DNA of 64,000 bases from Tetrapyrgos nigripes (Eukaryota; Basidiomycota; Agaricomycetes; Agaricales; Campanellaceae). The notes under the pieces are model-generated. The model saw nothing but the letters and a program-made list of their open reading frames with translations. It was not told the DNA's origin and made no database searches. Positions 30,304 to 41,395 of this stretch are shown here, one piece after another; positions within the stretch are counted from its first letter, which is position 1, and each line of letters starts with the position of its first letter. Position numbers and translations under genes: made by a program. The stretch spans positions 434,001-498,000 of the forward strand of contig JAACJM010000030.1 of NCBI GenBank assembly GCA_013368315.1, written 5' to 3'.

Positions 30304-31379
30304 AGCATAGTGATGAACCAGCGAGTTGTAGCAGGCTCTGCCGCCCTGCAGGGGCCGGTGCTTCGCCAGTTATAGATCAGTATGCTTATCTTTAAACTGC
30401 CTTCATACCAAAAATTGTGAGAAAAAATGAAGTAGAACTCACAGAAAGGACGAGTACAGTGTTTCCATGCCAACACAGCCACTCAGGCGTGCTGATTTTG
30501 GCTGCAAATTGGACAGTACAGAAGTACCACTTCTTCTCTGCCTTTGACAATTAAATTTTGTAGATGGTATATTTAAGTCTATCTGAGTACTCAAACCAAA
30601 AAAAATGAGGTCTTTGAGCTATAAATACTAGTGCCACTGGCTTGCCGCTCTGTGATTACCTAATAACTTGGCAGCGCTGCCCGCGCCTATAGAAAACCAC
30701 AAGACTAACTACAGGACCACACTACAGCGACAGGTTTTGCCCTAGGTCCAGGCTTTTTTCAACTCGGATTCCAAGCCACTATCAACTCTACGCTATTAAG
30801 AATAAAACTAGCGTTAGGGCAGGGCTATACGAGCTATAAGTATGAAAATAATAGATTTCAAACTCCGATTTTTTACATAATCGGCCCTGACGTTGGACGG
30901 GGGTCGCGTTTACTCTCAGACTAGGTAATCAATGCAACAGCTGACACGGAGCTCTTACCTCTCCAACCTCTGGTCCAAATAGGACTTTGAAGTTGGATTT
31001 CTCCCTTATTTCGGTTATCAGCCCCCGGGTGTCCTCAACGGACCAGCGCTCGCCCATTTACAGAAGTAAACAAGGGAAATTGAGAATAAGACAGCTTGCA
31101 CGACGACGCGCGTCGATTTGTGACTACTGTGACTAAACGTGACTAAGTGTGACTAAATAAAGCTCCAGCGAAAGTGACTGCTGGAGCTTTCAATTTTGAA
31201 CGGCCCTACTTTACTGATTTGTTCCTCAAATTTTCTCCGCGTCATCAAAGATTTGGGTACGAGATTAGGTTTTTGGCAATTTATCGTAATTAGAGTCAGT
31301 CCGTAAATCTTACCGAGCTTCCGAGCTCATCAGCAGAATTTTAAAATCCAACAAGCGCCATAGGGACAGGAGCAATCTA
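30304..31379. other. Gene-free stretch
   Basis: No gene seen. A short inverted repeat (AAAGCTCCAGC...GCTGGAGCTTT, 31,160-31,191) could form a stem of 11 bp with a 10-nt loop. Confidence 0.4.
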
Positions 31380-33850
31380 GCCCGAAACGTGCTGCTCAAT
31401 GAATCGCGACTGATGGCAACTCAATATTCGGCCTCGATTTAAAGCCTAGAGTCACCCTACAATTTGTTCGAGTCCCCTCCATACTCAACATGGCAGAAAT
31501 TCCTCCCATCAACGTCAGCCTCGTTTTCGGACCTCTGGTGGTTGCTACTTTGGTCAACGCTCTTCTCGCTGGGATCTGTATGGTCCAGTTCTTCGAGTAC
31601 TATGATTCCAGAATCAAAGATGGACCTACCATTACGTGCGTACTCCAGATTTGTACGATTCAATCAAACGTCTCAAAACCGTCCTGCAGCGGCCTCGTCA
31701 TATGGGTCGCCGTTATCGACACATTCTCTTCTTGTACGTCTTCGTCCTTGCTATGGCACTACGCCGTAGATAGTTTCGAGAACAAAATTGGTCTCCTTTC
31801 GACTCCTTGGCAGTACAACATGATAGCTATCTTCACTACGTTGTGAGTATTCCAATTTCCAAACACTGGCAATCCATGTGCCAACTCAATATACCTCCGC
31901 CTCTAACACTAGCATTTCCGTCCCGGTACAATTCTTCCTCGCTTGGCGGATTCGTATTTTCTCCAAATCATTCGTCCTCTTCGTCGTCATCTGTACTCTT
32001 TCCCTAGCTCAGGGAGGATTAGCTTTTGCAACGAGTATCAGTGCAGTGTTGACACCGAATGTAGAAACCAATGCTGGACTGATACCTGTTACAGACAGCT
32101 GGATGGCTATAACCCTAGCCTGTGATGCCTCTATCACGGGGGTGCTCTCGTATTATCTGTGGAAGAGCAGGACCGGGATGCAGGGTGAGTGTTTAACGAG
32201 ATCCTCTAGCGGAAGATACCGTCGGTGGCGCCGTGACGCTGAAAATGAAATAATCATCAATTAGCCTCAGACAAGGCTGTCATTTCCAAGCTTATTCGCA
32301 CATCAGTAGAAACTGCATTACCTGTGACGGTCTGTTGCATTGGTGTTTTGGTTTTTCTGGTCAGTATCATTAATTGATTTCCCGAAACCAAGGCTCGAGG
32401 CTCATCCAAGTCATTGTAGACCACCATGCCCAGGTCAAACCTGCAAATGATATTCGGAGTGCCCCTGGGCCGATTGTACACGTAAGTCTTCAGACTATCG
32501 CAACGTGCAAGGATGATTATTTCTGACAGCAATCTCTTCCGACAGAAACACCCTCATGACGGTAATCGTCAATTGATCTGTGTTTACGATTAGAGGCCTC
32601 TGACCAGTTTTGGACGCACAGACTCTCAACACTCGTTCCGTCCTTCGTCGACAAGTGAGGCCTTGGACTGTACCGACCTTTGGAAATCTGTTTGAGTCAG
32701 AACAGAATAACTTCAGTTCGGTAAGTCACAGTCGCATACCTCAACAACCGTGCTCGACTTATTTGATTGCATGACCTCTTTTCATCATGATCACTCCCGA
32801 CGGTACAACCTTGTCCGGATCACTTTCGGGTTCCCCAACACCGTGACGGTTTGCAATTGCTGCATTGGCACTAGCAGGACGATTGCCACCCAGTACAATC
32901 CGTGGCACCCTCCAACTCTACCCAAGTTAACGTGATCTCGACCACTACGACGGATGATTTGAGTGTCGGAGGGAAAATGTCACAAGATCGCGGAGTGATA
33001 TAACAGATTCGCATGGTGAACAAGAGTCGTACTGGCAGAATTCAAAAGGCAATCTTGAGACCCTGTGAGCCTACCCACTGAAAGACAAAAAGACGAATAA
33101 ACAAATAAAATTTTACCACAAATTCACCATCCACCGCCCGATTAAACTCTACCCCTTGCGTATCGCATACGAGGACGTAGCCCTAGTCGTATTCCGAGCC
33201 CATTCCCATCCCAGAACCCGGTCCTATTCCTAATTCTGACCCCCAGCCTTGAGGTTGGGTATGATCCCTATCCTCAAAGTTGTCGTCTTCGTCGATGCCT
33301 TTGTCTGACAAGGGAAATGTGGGCCGTCGCTGCGCGTGGCACGATAACGAGGCCCAAAATCTGTGAAGAAACGGCATAGCGGCATGACCGGTGTTAGCTG
33401 ACTGAATAGGAGACCTATTGAGCATAGCCACACGCTGGAACGTCGGGTTATAAGAACGAGTCCCTTAAAAGGGCCTCGTAATTCCTGAGTTGGAATCAAG
33501 AAGGTCTAGCTCCCGGCGTCTTCGTCTTTGTCTGCGCTTGTGTTTCCAGTTCCCTCCTATTCCCAATCCCACCATTCCAATACCTATCCCTATATACACC
33601 CAGACTCACACCTGTTGCTCCTCCTCCTGAGAATCGAGACGCATGTCTGAGCCAGGTGGAGCTGAGAAAGGTAAGGAAACATCACAACTTGAATGGGATA
33701 GCATGTACTCAACGACCACAATTACCGTCGTGATCACTTCCAGTCAACCTGAACAAGATTATGCGTCAGAATGGCTACAAACGCATATCAAGCAACGGAG
33801 CACCCACCTACACCACCGCTGTGTTTGGTGAAGGATGGTAGACCTTTTGT
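31380..33850. repeat. Local direct duplication, copy 1
   Basis: From about 31,380 (TCTAGCCCGAAA...ATTCGGCCTCGATTTAAA) through the DUF6534-like gene and its 3' flank, this copy matches 35,100-37,480 in order and orientation, with small insertions and deletions. The match includes introns and flanks, so the duplication was at DNA level. Confidence 0.9.
31490..33003 (+). CDS. DUF6534-like multi-pass membrane protein, copy 1 (322 aa, 8 exons)
   Basis: Inferred exons are 31490-31635, 31690-31842, 31913-32184, 32265-32359, 32420-32481, 32546-32561, 32622-32720 and 32878-33003. All introns are GT-AG and frames join. The protein starts MAEIPPINVSLVFGPLVVAT and shows hydrophobic segments including VQFFLAWRIRIFSKSFVLF, SWMAITLACDASITGVLSYY and ALPVTVCCIGVLVFL. 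Near the C-terminal part it has GRLYTNTLMTTLNTRS. This layout matches the basidiomycete DUF6534 family, whose function is unknown. The C-terminal tail ends early (SVGGKMSQDRGVI) because of a 1-nt deletion relative to copy 2. Intron 7 (157 nt) is the least certain joint. Confidence 0.8.
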
Positions 33851-35099
33851 GAAGTTTTGGTTCAAGATTGGCAGCGGGTTGGAAATAATGTCAATGTAAC
33901 GATCCGTTACTCCATATATAGCGCCTGCGACGGTATTCACACTGTACCGAATATTGTGGCCTTTTGGTCCAGTTGGAGGTTGGGTCTCATCGCAGGCTGA
34001 CCTAATCCTTTACATCGTGATATGTCGGGATGGACTGGATACAGGCTTCAAGCTTCAAGTACAGGCTATGGCTACATACGTCTCGGATAGTTAGAGTCTA
34101 TTTATAGACGATTTATTGTGAGTCAAATGTGCACTTATCGCATCTGAAAACATATCTTATTTTGTTAACACGCAGACTCGCACCATACCTTCTCCGCATT
34201 CTCCGTCGAGTACCAGAGCTAGATCTCTTCAGAGTCGATCGTTCAATTGATTTTGTGCAAGGATGAGATCTACTGCGCTGTATACGCCTGCACTAGCATA
34301 TTATCAATGTATGTATGTAGTTGCTTCTCATTAATACTATATCTTTCTTCACACCCTGTTTTTGCAATCATACAATCAGCTATTTAACCTGCTGCTAAGA
34401 ATGTAGGGAGGTGTCAGCGTGTAGCTAGCTTTGCCACCGGGGTTCTAGGTATGAATAGGCATTGCGTGATGTCTCGTTCTTACAGTGACTCTACCAACTA
34501 TGTAACCACATAATGTTATTATTAGTATATGACTAACGCTGCAATCTTATGGGCCTCGTAACTTACCATGCAAAGCAGTGGCACCTTGCCCCGGTTCCTG
34601 AGCGGAGTTGGACGTTTCACTCGCCAAAGGATGACATGAGAGTAGCCACACGCCACCTGTAGCATCCTGGCGTGTCAGTCAGTCCGTGGCGGGTGATACA
34701 CTCCCTCACCATAGACATTTCACCTCACGCTTGAGAGACACTGTGCAGTGAAATCCTTTGAAATTAATGAGAGAGAGATCATTGAATATTTAAATGAGAA
34801 AACGTACTAGGAGATGGATTATCTTCTGGCTATTCGGCTCGGCCTCTACAAGCGGCTCGCACGGAGGGGCCCAGGAAGAGTGGAAATCAAACTCCGAACT
34901 TGATGCTGGCATGAAGATAGATACACTCCAAGTGGCCCTTTACGGGTGGCGTTACGTAGTCCCAACATCAATGAGATTGTGTTATAGAGCGAGGCAGTCC
35001 CAATGCCAAACATCCCTGATCAGCGGTTGATCCCCGGGCCAACCAGAATTACCACAGACGGAACGTAGCTAAAGCCTAGTATGGACATCTTCGGGTGAG
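33004..35099. other. 3' flank of copy 1 and spacer without gene
   Basis: 33,080-33,850 is the duplicated 3' flank, with a CCTATTCC/CCCATTCC-rich simple tract at 33,190-33,240 and 33,550-33,600. From 33,850 to 35,100 nothing coding was recognised. Confidence 0.45.
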
Positions 35100-37480
35100 A
35101 GCACTATAGTGGCAGGGGAGCTATCTAGCCCGAAATGTACCGCTTAATGAATCACGATTAACGGCAGCTCAAAATATTCGGCCTCGATTTAAAACCTAGA
35201 AAACTCAGAGTCGCCCCCCAGCTTGTTCAACTTCCAGTCCCCTCCATCCCAACATGGCAGAAAATCCTCCCATCAACGTCAGCCTCGTTTTCGGACCTCT
35301 GGTGGTTGCTACTTTGGTTAACGCTCTTCTCACTGGGATCTGTATGGTCCAGTTCTTCGAGTACTATGATTCCAGAATCAAAGATGGACCTACCATTATG
35401 TGCGTACTCCAAGTTTGTGCGATTCAATTAAACGGCTCAAACCCATCCTGCAGCGGCCTCGTGATATGGGTCGCCGTTGTCGACACGTTCTCTTCTTGTA
35501 CGTCTTCGTCCTTGCTATGGCAATACGCCGTAGATAGTTTCGAGAACAAAATTGGACTCCTTTCGACTCCTTGGCAGTACAACACAATTCCTATCTCCAC
35601 CACGCTGTGAGTCTTCCAGACACTGGCAATTCATGTGGAAAAGCCAACTCAGCAATGTACGCGTCTGTTACTAGCATTTCCGTCCCGGTCCAATTCTTCC
35701 TCGCCTGGCGTATTCGTATTTTCTCCAAATCATTCGTCCTCTTCGTCGTCATCTGCACTCTTTCCCTGGCCCAAGGGGGATTAGCTTTTGCATGTACCAT
35801 CGGCGGATTTCTCGCACCGAATGTAGAAGCCAATGTTAGACTGATCCCTCTTGGAGACAGCTGGCTGGCTATCGCCGTGGCTTGCGATGCATCTATCACA
35901 GCGGTGCTCTCATATTATCTGTGGAAGAGCAGGACCGGGATGAAAGGCGAGTATTTGTTCTGTGTTGAGATCCTTTAGCTGAAGACTGACGGTACCGGTG
36001 ACGTCCTGACATTGAAAATGAAACAATCACCAATTAGCCAGCGACACTGTTATTTCCAAGCTCATTCGCACATCAGTAGAAACTGCATTGCCTGTGACCA
36101 TCTTTTGCATTTGTGATTTGGTTTTTCTGGTCAGCGTCATTAATTGATTCCACAAAACCAAGGCTTGAGACTCATCCAACTCGTTGTAGACCACCTGTCC
36201 CAGGACAAACCTGGACGCGATGTTTGGATTGCCCATGGCACGATTGTACACGTAGGTCTTCAATCTATCACAATCATGATCACTTCTGGCGACAATCTCT
36301 TCATTTCTGACAGAAACACCCTCATGACGGTAATCGTCAATTGACCTGACTTTACGATTAGAGGCTTCTGACCGGCTTTATACGTACAGACTCTCAACAC
36401 TCGTTCCGTCCTTCGTCGACAAATGCGGCCTAGGACTCTACCGACCCTTGGACATCTGTTTAGTGAGCCAGGACAGAATAACTTCAGTTCGGTGAGTCGC
36501 ATACCTCAACAATCGGGCTTGACTTACTTGATTGCACAACCTCTTCTCATCATGATCACTCCCGACGGTACACCCTTGTCCGGATCACTTTCGTGTTCCC
36601 CAACACCGTGATGGTTTGCAATTGCTGCATTGGCACTGGCAGGACGATAGCCACCCAGTACAATCCGTGGCACCCTCCAACTCTATCCAAGTTAACGTGA
36701 TCTCGACCACTGCGATGGATGATTTGAGTGTAGGAGGAAAAAAGGTAAAAAGATCGCGGAGTGATATAACAGATTCGCATGGTGAGCAAGAGTCGTACTG
36801 GCAGAGTTCAAAAGGCAATCTTGAGACCCTGTGAGCCTACCCACTGAAAGACAAAAAGACGAATAAACAAATAACCATGCACCGCCCGATTAAACTCTAC
36901 CGCTCTCGTAACGCCTACGAGGACGTGGTCGTAGTCGTATTCCGAGCCCTCCCAGAACCCGATCCTATTCCTATTCCTAATCCTGACCCCAACCTTGAGG
37001 TTGGATCTATCCCTATCCCCATTGTCGTCTTCGTTGATACCTTTGTCTGATTCTCGAGTTGGAGTTGAGAAGGTCCAGCTCTCGGTGTCTTCATCTGCGT
37101 CTGTTTCTGTGCCTGTGTTTCCAGTTCCCTCCCATTCCAATCCCACCATTCCCATTCCCAGTCCCATACATACCCACACTCACTCCTGCTGCTCCTGCTG
37201 CTGCTCCTCCTGAGAATCGAGACAAGTATCTGAGTCGGGTGGAGCTGAGAAAGTTAAGGAGACATCACAATTTGATTGGGCTAGGACGTCCTCAACAACA
37301 CAATTACCGTCACTTGCAGTCAAGCTGAACAAGATTACGCGTCAAAATGGCTACCGGCACATATCAAGCAACAGAGCACTCACCTACACTACCGAATCTC
37401 TTCTTCCAAGCGCAGCTGTGTTTGATAAATGATGGTAGACCTTTTGTGAAGTTTTTGATCCAAGGTTTGGAAATAATGTC
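35100..37480. repeat. Local direct duplication, copy 2
   Basis: Partner of 31,380-33,850. Similarity starts near TCTAGCCCGAAATG and runs past the gene into the flank that contains ACCGCCCGATTAAACTCTACC, also found near 33,135. Confidence 0.9.
35254..36834 (+). CDS. DUF6534-like multi-pass membrane protein, copy 2 (344 aa, 8 exons)
   Basis: Inferred exons are 35254-35399, 35454-35606, 35675-35946, 36038-36129, 36190-36251, 36314-36329, 36390-36491 and 36643-36834. Structure and hydrophobic segments follow copy 1. The third intron has a GC donor (AAAG|GCGAGT) where copy 1 has GT. The tail is longer than in copy 1, reading DDLSVGGKKVKRSRSDITDS and ending SSKGNLETL. I take copy 2 as the more ancestral C-terminus. 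The role is unknown; a plasma-membrane or endomembrane location is inferred from the hydrophobic segments. Confidence 0.8.
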
Positions 37481-38037
37481 GGGATGCACTGTTACCTAAA
37501 GGGACCACGTGTCTCACCTGACCCGAAAACGCGACGTGCACGCCGCGCGGCACCCAAGGCGGTCGAAACCTTTGCTGAGGTGGCTATGCTATCTCGGTCC
37601 TTTTGGCTGACTTGCCCATATGTATGGTGCCAAGCTGCCAGCAGCCTACATTACACTATTTTACTACAAAGTCCAAAAGTCTTCTTACTGTGGGACCAAC
37701 ATTTCCTTCCAGCAGCCAGCAACGCCATCTCATACTCGTCCTCCTCGTCATCAGTCAGCCCGGTATGAAGACCCTCCTTGTGAAGGAGGGCCACCATAGC
37801 TCTTGAAGTGATCATGGAATTGAGGAGGAGGGCGAGGGAAATGGGAGTGGCTCCAGGGTCGGACCCGAAACCAGAGCGACCAGTTAGGGAACACTGGGAC
37901 CGCGTCTCAGCACAGGGCTTGCAGGCTTTCTGGTCCCACCTCCTTGCTGAGGGGTGCAGAAGATCCGCTGCTTTGCGCAGCATTCACAAGTCTACAGGAA
38001 TTGGTCAGGAACAGCAAACACAGGAACTGGACAGAAA
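37481..38037. other. Weak minus-strand coding potential, no assigned gene
   Basis: An open frame on the minus strand (37983-37651) contains WDQKACKPCAETRSQCSL, slightly like the cysteine pattern of fungal regulatory proteins, but the spacing is not that of a Zn2Cys6 cluster. It lies directly downstream, on the same strand, of the chimeric copy at 38038-38764 and may belong to it. Confidence 0.3.
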
Positions 38038-38764
38038 TCAACTTACTTCCTTGGTCTCATCATCTTCCTCTTCCTCCACCTCAGTTCCAGTCTTGAGTTT
38101 TTTCAACGGACCTGCCTTCGCGTTCGAGGACCCTGTCTTGTGCTTGACCCCAGAAAAATAAGGAACAATGACAACGGGTCTGGATCTGGAAGGGCCTGGT
38201 ACAGGATCTTCATCATCTTCCACTTCCGTGTCTGTCTCATTCTTGTTCCCATCACCAACTCCATTTCCTCCTAGGTTCATTGCCTTCCCGACCTTCTCCT
38301 TCCCTGTATCCTTCTTCTGCTGCTGCTCCACTTCTTTCTGTCTGTTTTCTTCCTCTTCCTCTCTCTTCCTCTCCAACTCCTCTAATTGTTTCTTTTCTAC
38401 CACGTCAAATGATTTTTGTGACACTGGCGTAGGCAGACGCCAGAGCCACGTGTTAGTACAACCATCACTTGGGTTTTCAAGCAGGGAAGAGAGGCCTGAG
38501 GAAACTACACACAGTATCAATAGTCCCTGCAGCAACGTGCGAGTATCTACCTCTAAACCACGCTCTTGCCTCGCGCACACTGAGCGTAGTCGATCGTAGT
38601 AAGCATCGCTGTGGTACTGGTCCATTTCCTGCTTCTTCACATTTGCCATCCTGAGGTTCATTTCCTTCATCCGCAAGGGTTATATCTGCCAAAATTGTCG
38701 TGTAGAGTTGGTATTCTCCATTGTTTAGGGCGGAAGCATGGAGGTGTAGGTGCCTAGAAGACAT
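38038..38764 (-). pseudogene. Rearranged copy of the 5' end of the EH-domain-like gene fused to unrelated sequence
   Basis: The minus strand starts MSSRHLHLHASALNNGEYQL at 38764 and matches the gene starting at 47077 through SVREARAWFRGRYSHVAAG. It retains the first part of that gene's intron 1 and then jumps to the segment corresponding to 47,725 (TPVSQKSFD). Thus about 300 bp containing exon 2 are missing. It then continues into an unrelated Glu/Lys-rich open stretch (KKQLEELERKREEEEENRQ) that ends at 38038. A retained intron shows DNA-level copying, not retroposition. Frameshifts between the parts make a functional protein unlikely. Confidence 0.7.
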
Positions 38765-38939
38765 CAAAACGGTATAACTGGCACCCTGGGGGATAAAAGT
38801 AAGAATAGAAATGGTCAAGGGGAGGAGAAGATGGAGGAGAAGAGTGTCAGAAAGAAATGGAGAGGGATTGAGGTAGAAATTATCCAACTATGCGAACTTG
38901 AATTCTGCAGACCAAATGCCTTTTTGATGGAACAATGAT

Positions 38940-39109
38940 GGGCCCACGAGTCCTTTGTCCTCTTTGGAGCCCCTCAGTGACTAACCTATATTATCTGATG
39001 GCGTTGAATAGTTCAGGTTTGGAAAGGGGGATTCAGTACGGTCGAGCTGCAAAACGAAGAATCGAGCAAGTCCGAGTTGCTGTATGAACTGGCACATGCG
39101 TTGAAGGAA
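38940..39109. other. Short spacer, nothing seen
   Basis: Between the chimeric copy and a possible solo LTR; no gene or repeat recognised. Confidence 0.35.
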
Positions 39110-39367
39110 ACTTTATTGGAATACGAGAGAGGAGTAGAGGGCGAGTAAGAGCAGAGGAAAGTATGTATATTGATAGAATGTAACTACTGGGCTCTCTCTC
39201 GAGCTTTTATACCTACATGTACTTAGTACCAGAATATTCTACAATCTACTACTAGTCTGCGTATGAGTATCTAATACAATGAGTAAGGATCCACAGTGTA
39301 CTTACTAAGGTAAGTACTTCAGAGTTGTATCCACTAGAGTATACTAGGGTATTCTACTAGTTTCTAC
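39110..39367 (-). repeat. Possible solo LTR of a copia-type element
   Basis: Read on the minus strand it starts TGTAGAAACTAG, has a TATAAAAGC box near 39,212, and continues with a pyrimidine-rich stretch to a TTCCAATAAAG signal near its end. This layout matches fungal LTRs, but no target duplication was found. Confidence 0.35.
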
Positions 39368-40052
39368 AATAAACTTTTACGAAAGTCCCTTTGTGGGAGA
39401 TGTCTACATTGACTCGGTTGATCTATCTGACGACCCCAAAGTACGGTCTCAGAAGAGCGCTATTAATGGTGAGCTGCCTGCTGAGATTCCTGTGAAACGT
39501 GCACAAACTACTGCAGGAAGAATGCCTGAACTTCCTGCTAAACGTCCTGTTTCACGGAGAAAATGACTAATGTCAGAGGAAAATGCGAGCTTCCTAAGAC
39601 GTAGTTTTTTTTTGTCCCAATATGGCGAATAATGGAAAATAATGGAAAACAACGCCTTTGCCGAGGTGTCCTTCTCCTTGTCCGGAAACAATGCGACCTA
39701 GAATCTCTACAGTAATCAGTTACCCTTTTTTCTTTTTGTGGCTGATGCCGAAAGTAGCAGTTTGCAAATACACCCCGCAGTGGCAAATTGCAATCAGGTG
39801 ACCCCAGTTACTGTTGCTTTTGTACCACGATGGATCCTTTCTTTTCTTTGCCATTCCCCAGCATTGAGTCCTCCACTCAATCTCAAACCTCATCCAAGCT
39901 TCAATACCCTGAGACACAGTAATTATATAAAATCCTAGGTTGTACCTTAGAAGCTCGTTTATAAAAATTGTTGGATAATCCCAAGGATCTTTTTTAATAA
40001 AAGCCCTGCCAAATAACCTACCAGGTATGACACACATTTAGCTGACTAGATC
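39368..40052. other. Short open stretch, no assigned gene
   Basis: A plus-strand frame of about 57 codons (39,395-39,565; INGELPAEIPVKRAQTTAG) may be a remnant of a mobile-element protein. The rest shows nothing. Confidence 0.3.
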
Positions 40053-40744
40053 CTAGGAGGTTTTGACTTTCCGCCCTCAACATGTGACGTCCCAATGGGG
40101 CTTCAATTGGCCAACTGAAAGCCTCCTGTGTGTTTTGTTTATTCGTTCGTTGATTGTTCTTTCACCACCACCACCACCACCACTCACGAACGCCCTCCCC
40201 CCTGGTCTTAGGCCTGCTCTTTCTATGCCTTGTAAGATAATCTATCACCATTGTCTCACCTTTCCACTATCAGTTTGCTTCAAGTTCTATAGTGTCCTTC
40301 TGGTCTGTTTTGCTAACTTGCTCCTCTTTCAGGCTTATGTTGTGGTTCTTCCAGGGCCAGAGGCCCATTTTGTGCTTATGAGTTGAACAGGATAGGATAG
40401 TGTAGTTTAGTGTCTTTTGGACATGTTCAACGCGTCTTTTGGAGGTTTTTATATCAGGTTTACAGTGTATATTCCCTTAGCATGTCCAAATGTATCATTT
40501 TTATGCTATTACATGGCATTTAAGAGCTCGTATATCAGGTTGACTTTGCCTCACCATAGCTCTGAGGCTTCTGTAGTGAAACGACGCTCACAACTTCAAC
40601 CAGAGGCCAAAAATACAAACAAAAGCACCTCCGGAGGAAGAACAATGGAGCTCTGGGCTTGGCCTGTGGACTATCAAAGGGTTTGCCTTTTTGGACTGTG
40701 GGAACATCACGTGTTGAGGGCGAAAAGTGCCCAAGTGATCCTAG
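40053..40744. mobile_element. Candidate MITE with imperfect inverted ends
   Basis: Both ends begin CTAGGA and share an inner inverted block: CCGCCCTCAACATGTGACGT at 40071-40090 pairs with the complement ending at 40722. No transposase is encoded. The element is about 690 bp; the target duplication is not clear. Confidence 0.5.
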
Positions 40745-40949
40745 ACTGAGAACTATGGACCGAGGTCCATAGCTCTCCAAGGTTCCTCAGTTCAGCTTTG
40801 GTTTGTAACTCGGCTTGGGACGGCCACTTTCCAAATCGAGCATGTACATAATCTGGCAGTCGTATAGTAACGCATGTCAGGGAACATACAGATTGGTAGC
40901 ATATCTTTATTCACAAAAAATATATCTCGTTGTGTATAGTATGTAGGCT

Positions 40950-41395
40950 CTAGCTATGTACAACCTCTAGCATCTTTATCCTGTGCAACCTATCTTCCGC
41001 CAGCTCAAAACACCTTCTCGTCTCATCCCAAATTCCTCTTTGCACAAGTTTGATGAGGCCAGGGGCGGTGGTGGATATTCTCGCTGGTACCACGCTGTAT
41101 CCATGTGTAGCACAGGAAGATGTTGCGTGTTGGCTCAAGAAAAGTCAGCCAAGTTGTAAAGAGGGGAAAGGGAGAAGAACAAACAATGAACAATGAACAA
41201 AAATACGTACCACACCATGACCATTACGCCTTGCACACATCTATAGTCCAGGTTTTCCAGGTATGAGTCTGATGAGAGGAAGGCCATCAGAGGTGAAAAA
41301 GTCAGTATGGAAGCCCAAGCGAAAGAAAAAGGAAGCGACTCGAAGAAAAGGACCTGGAAGAGAGAAACAAAACCGAGCCGAAATGAAAAGAACAC
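40950..41395 (-). CDS. Possible C-terminal exons of an unrecognised gene
   Basis: The minus strand reads LENLDYRCVQGVMVMV, then a plausible intron (GTACGT donor near 41,209, TTGAG acceptor near 41,131). It continues SCATHGYSVVPARISTTAPG and ends RIKMLEVVHS before a stop. The second exon has the look of coding sequence, but no family was recognised and upstream exons are not traced. Confidence 0.3.

Noticed and set aside
37651..37983. Zn2Cys6-type regulatory domain (ACKPCAETRSQC)
   Set aside because: Only three cysteines in wrong spacing; a fungal zinc cluster needs six in a fixed pattern.
38168..38599. Ser/Phe-rich plus-strand frame of 143 codons
   Set aside because: Complement of the Glu/Lys-rich minus-strand frame of the chimeric copy; composition is an artefact.
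40535..40780. Minus-strand frame of 81 codons across the right end of a candidate MITE
   Set aside because: It spans the inverted end of the element and has no recognisable protein sequence.
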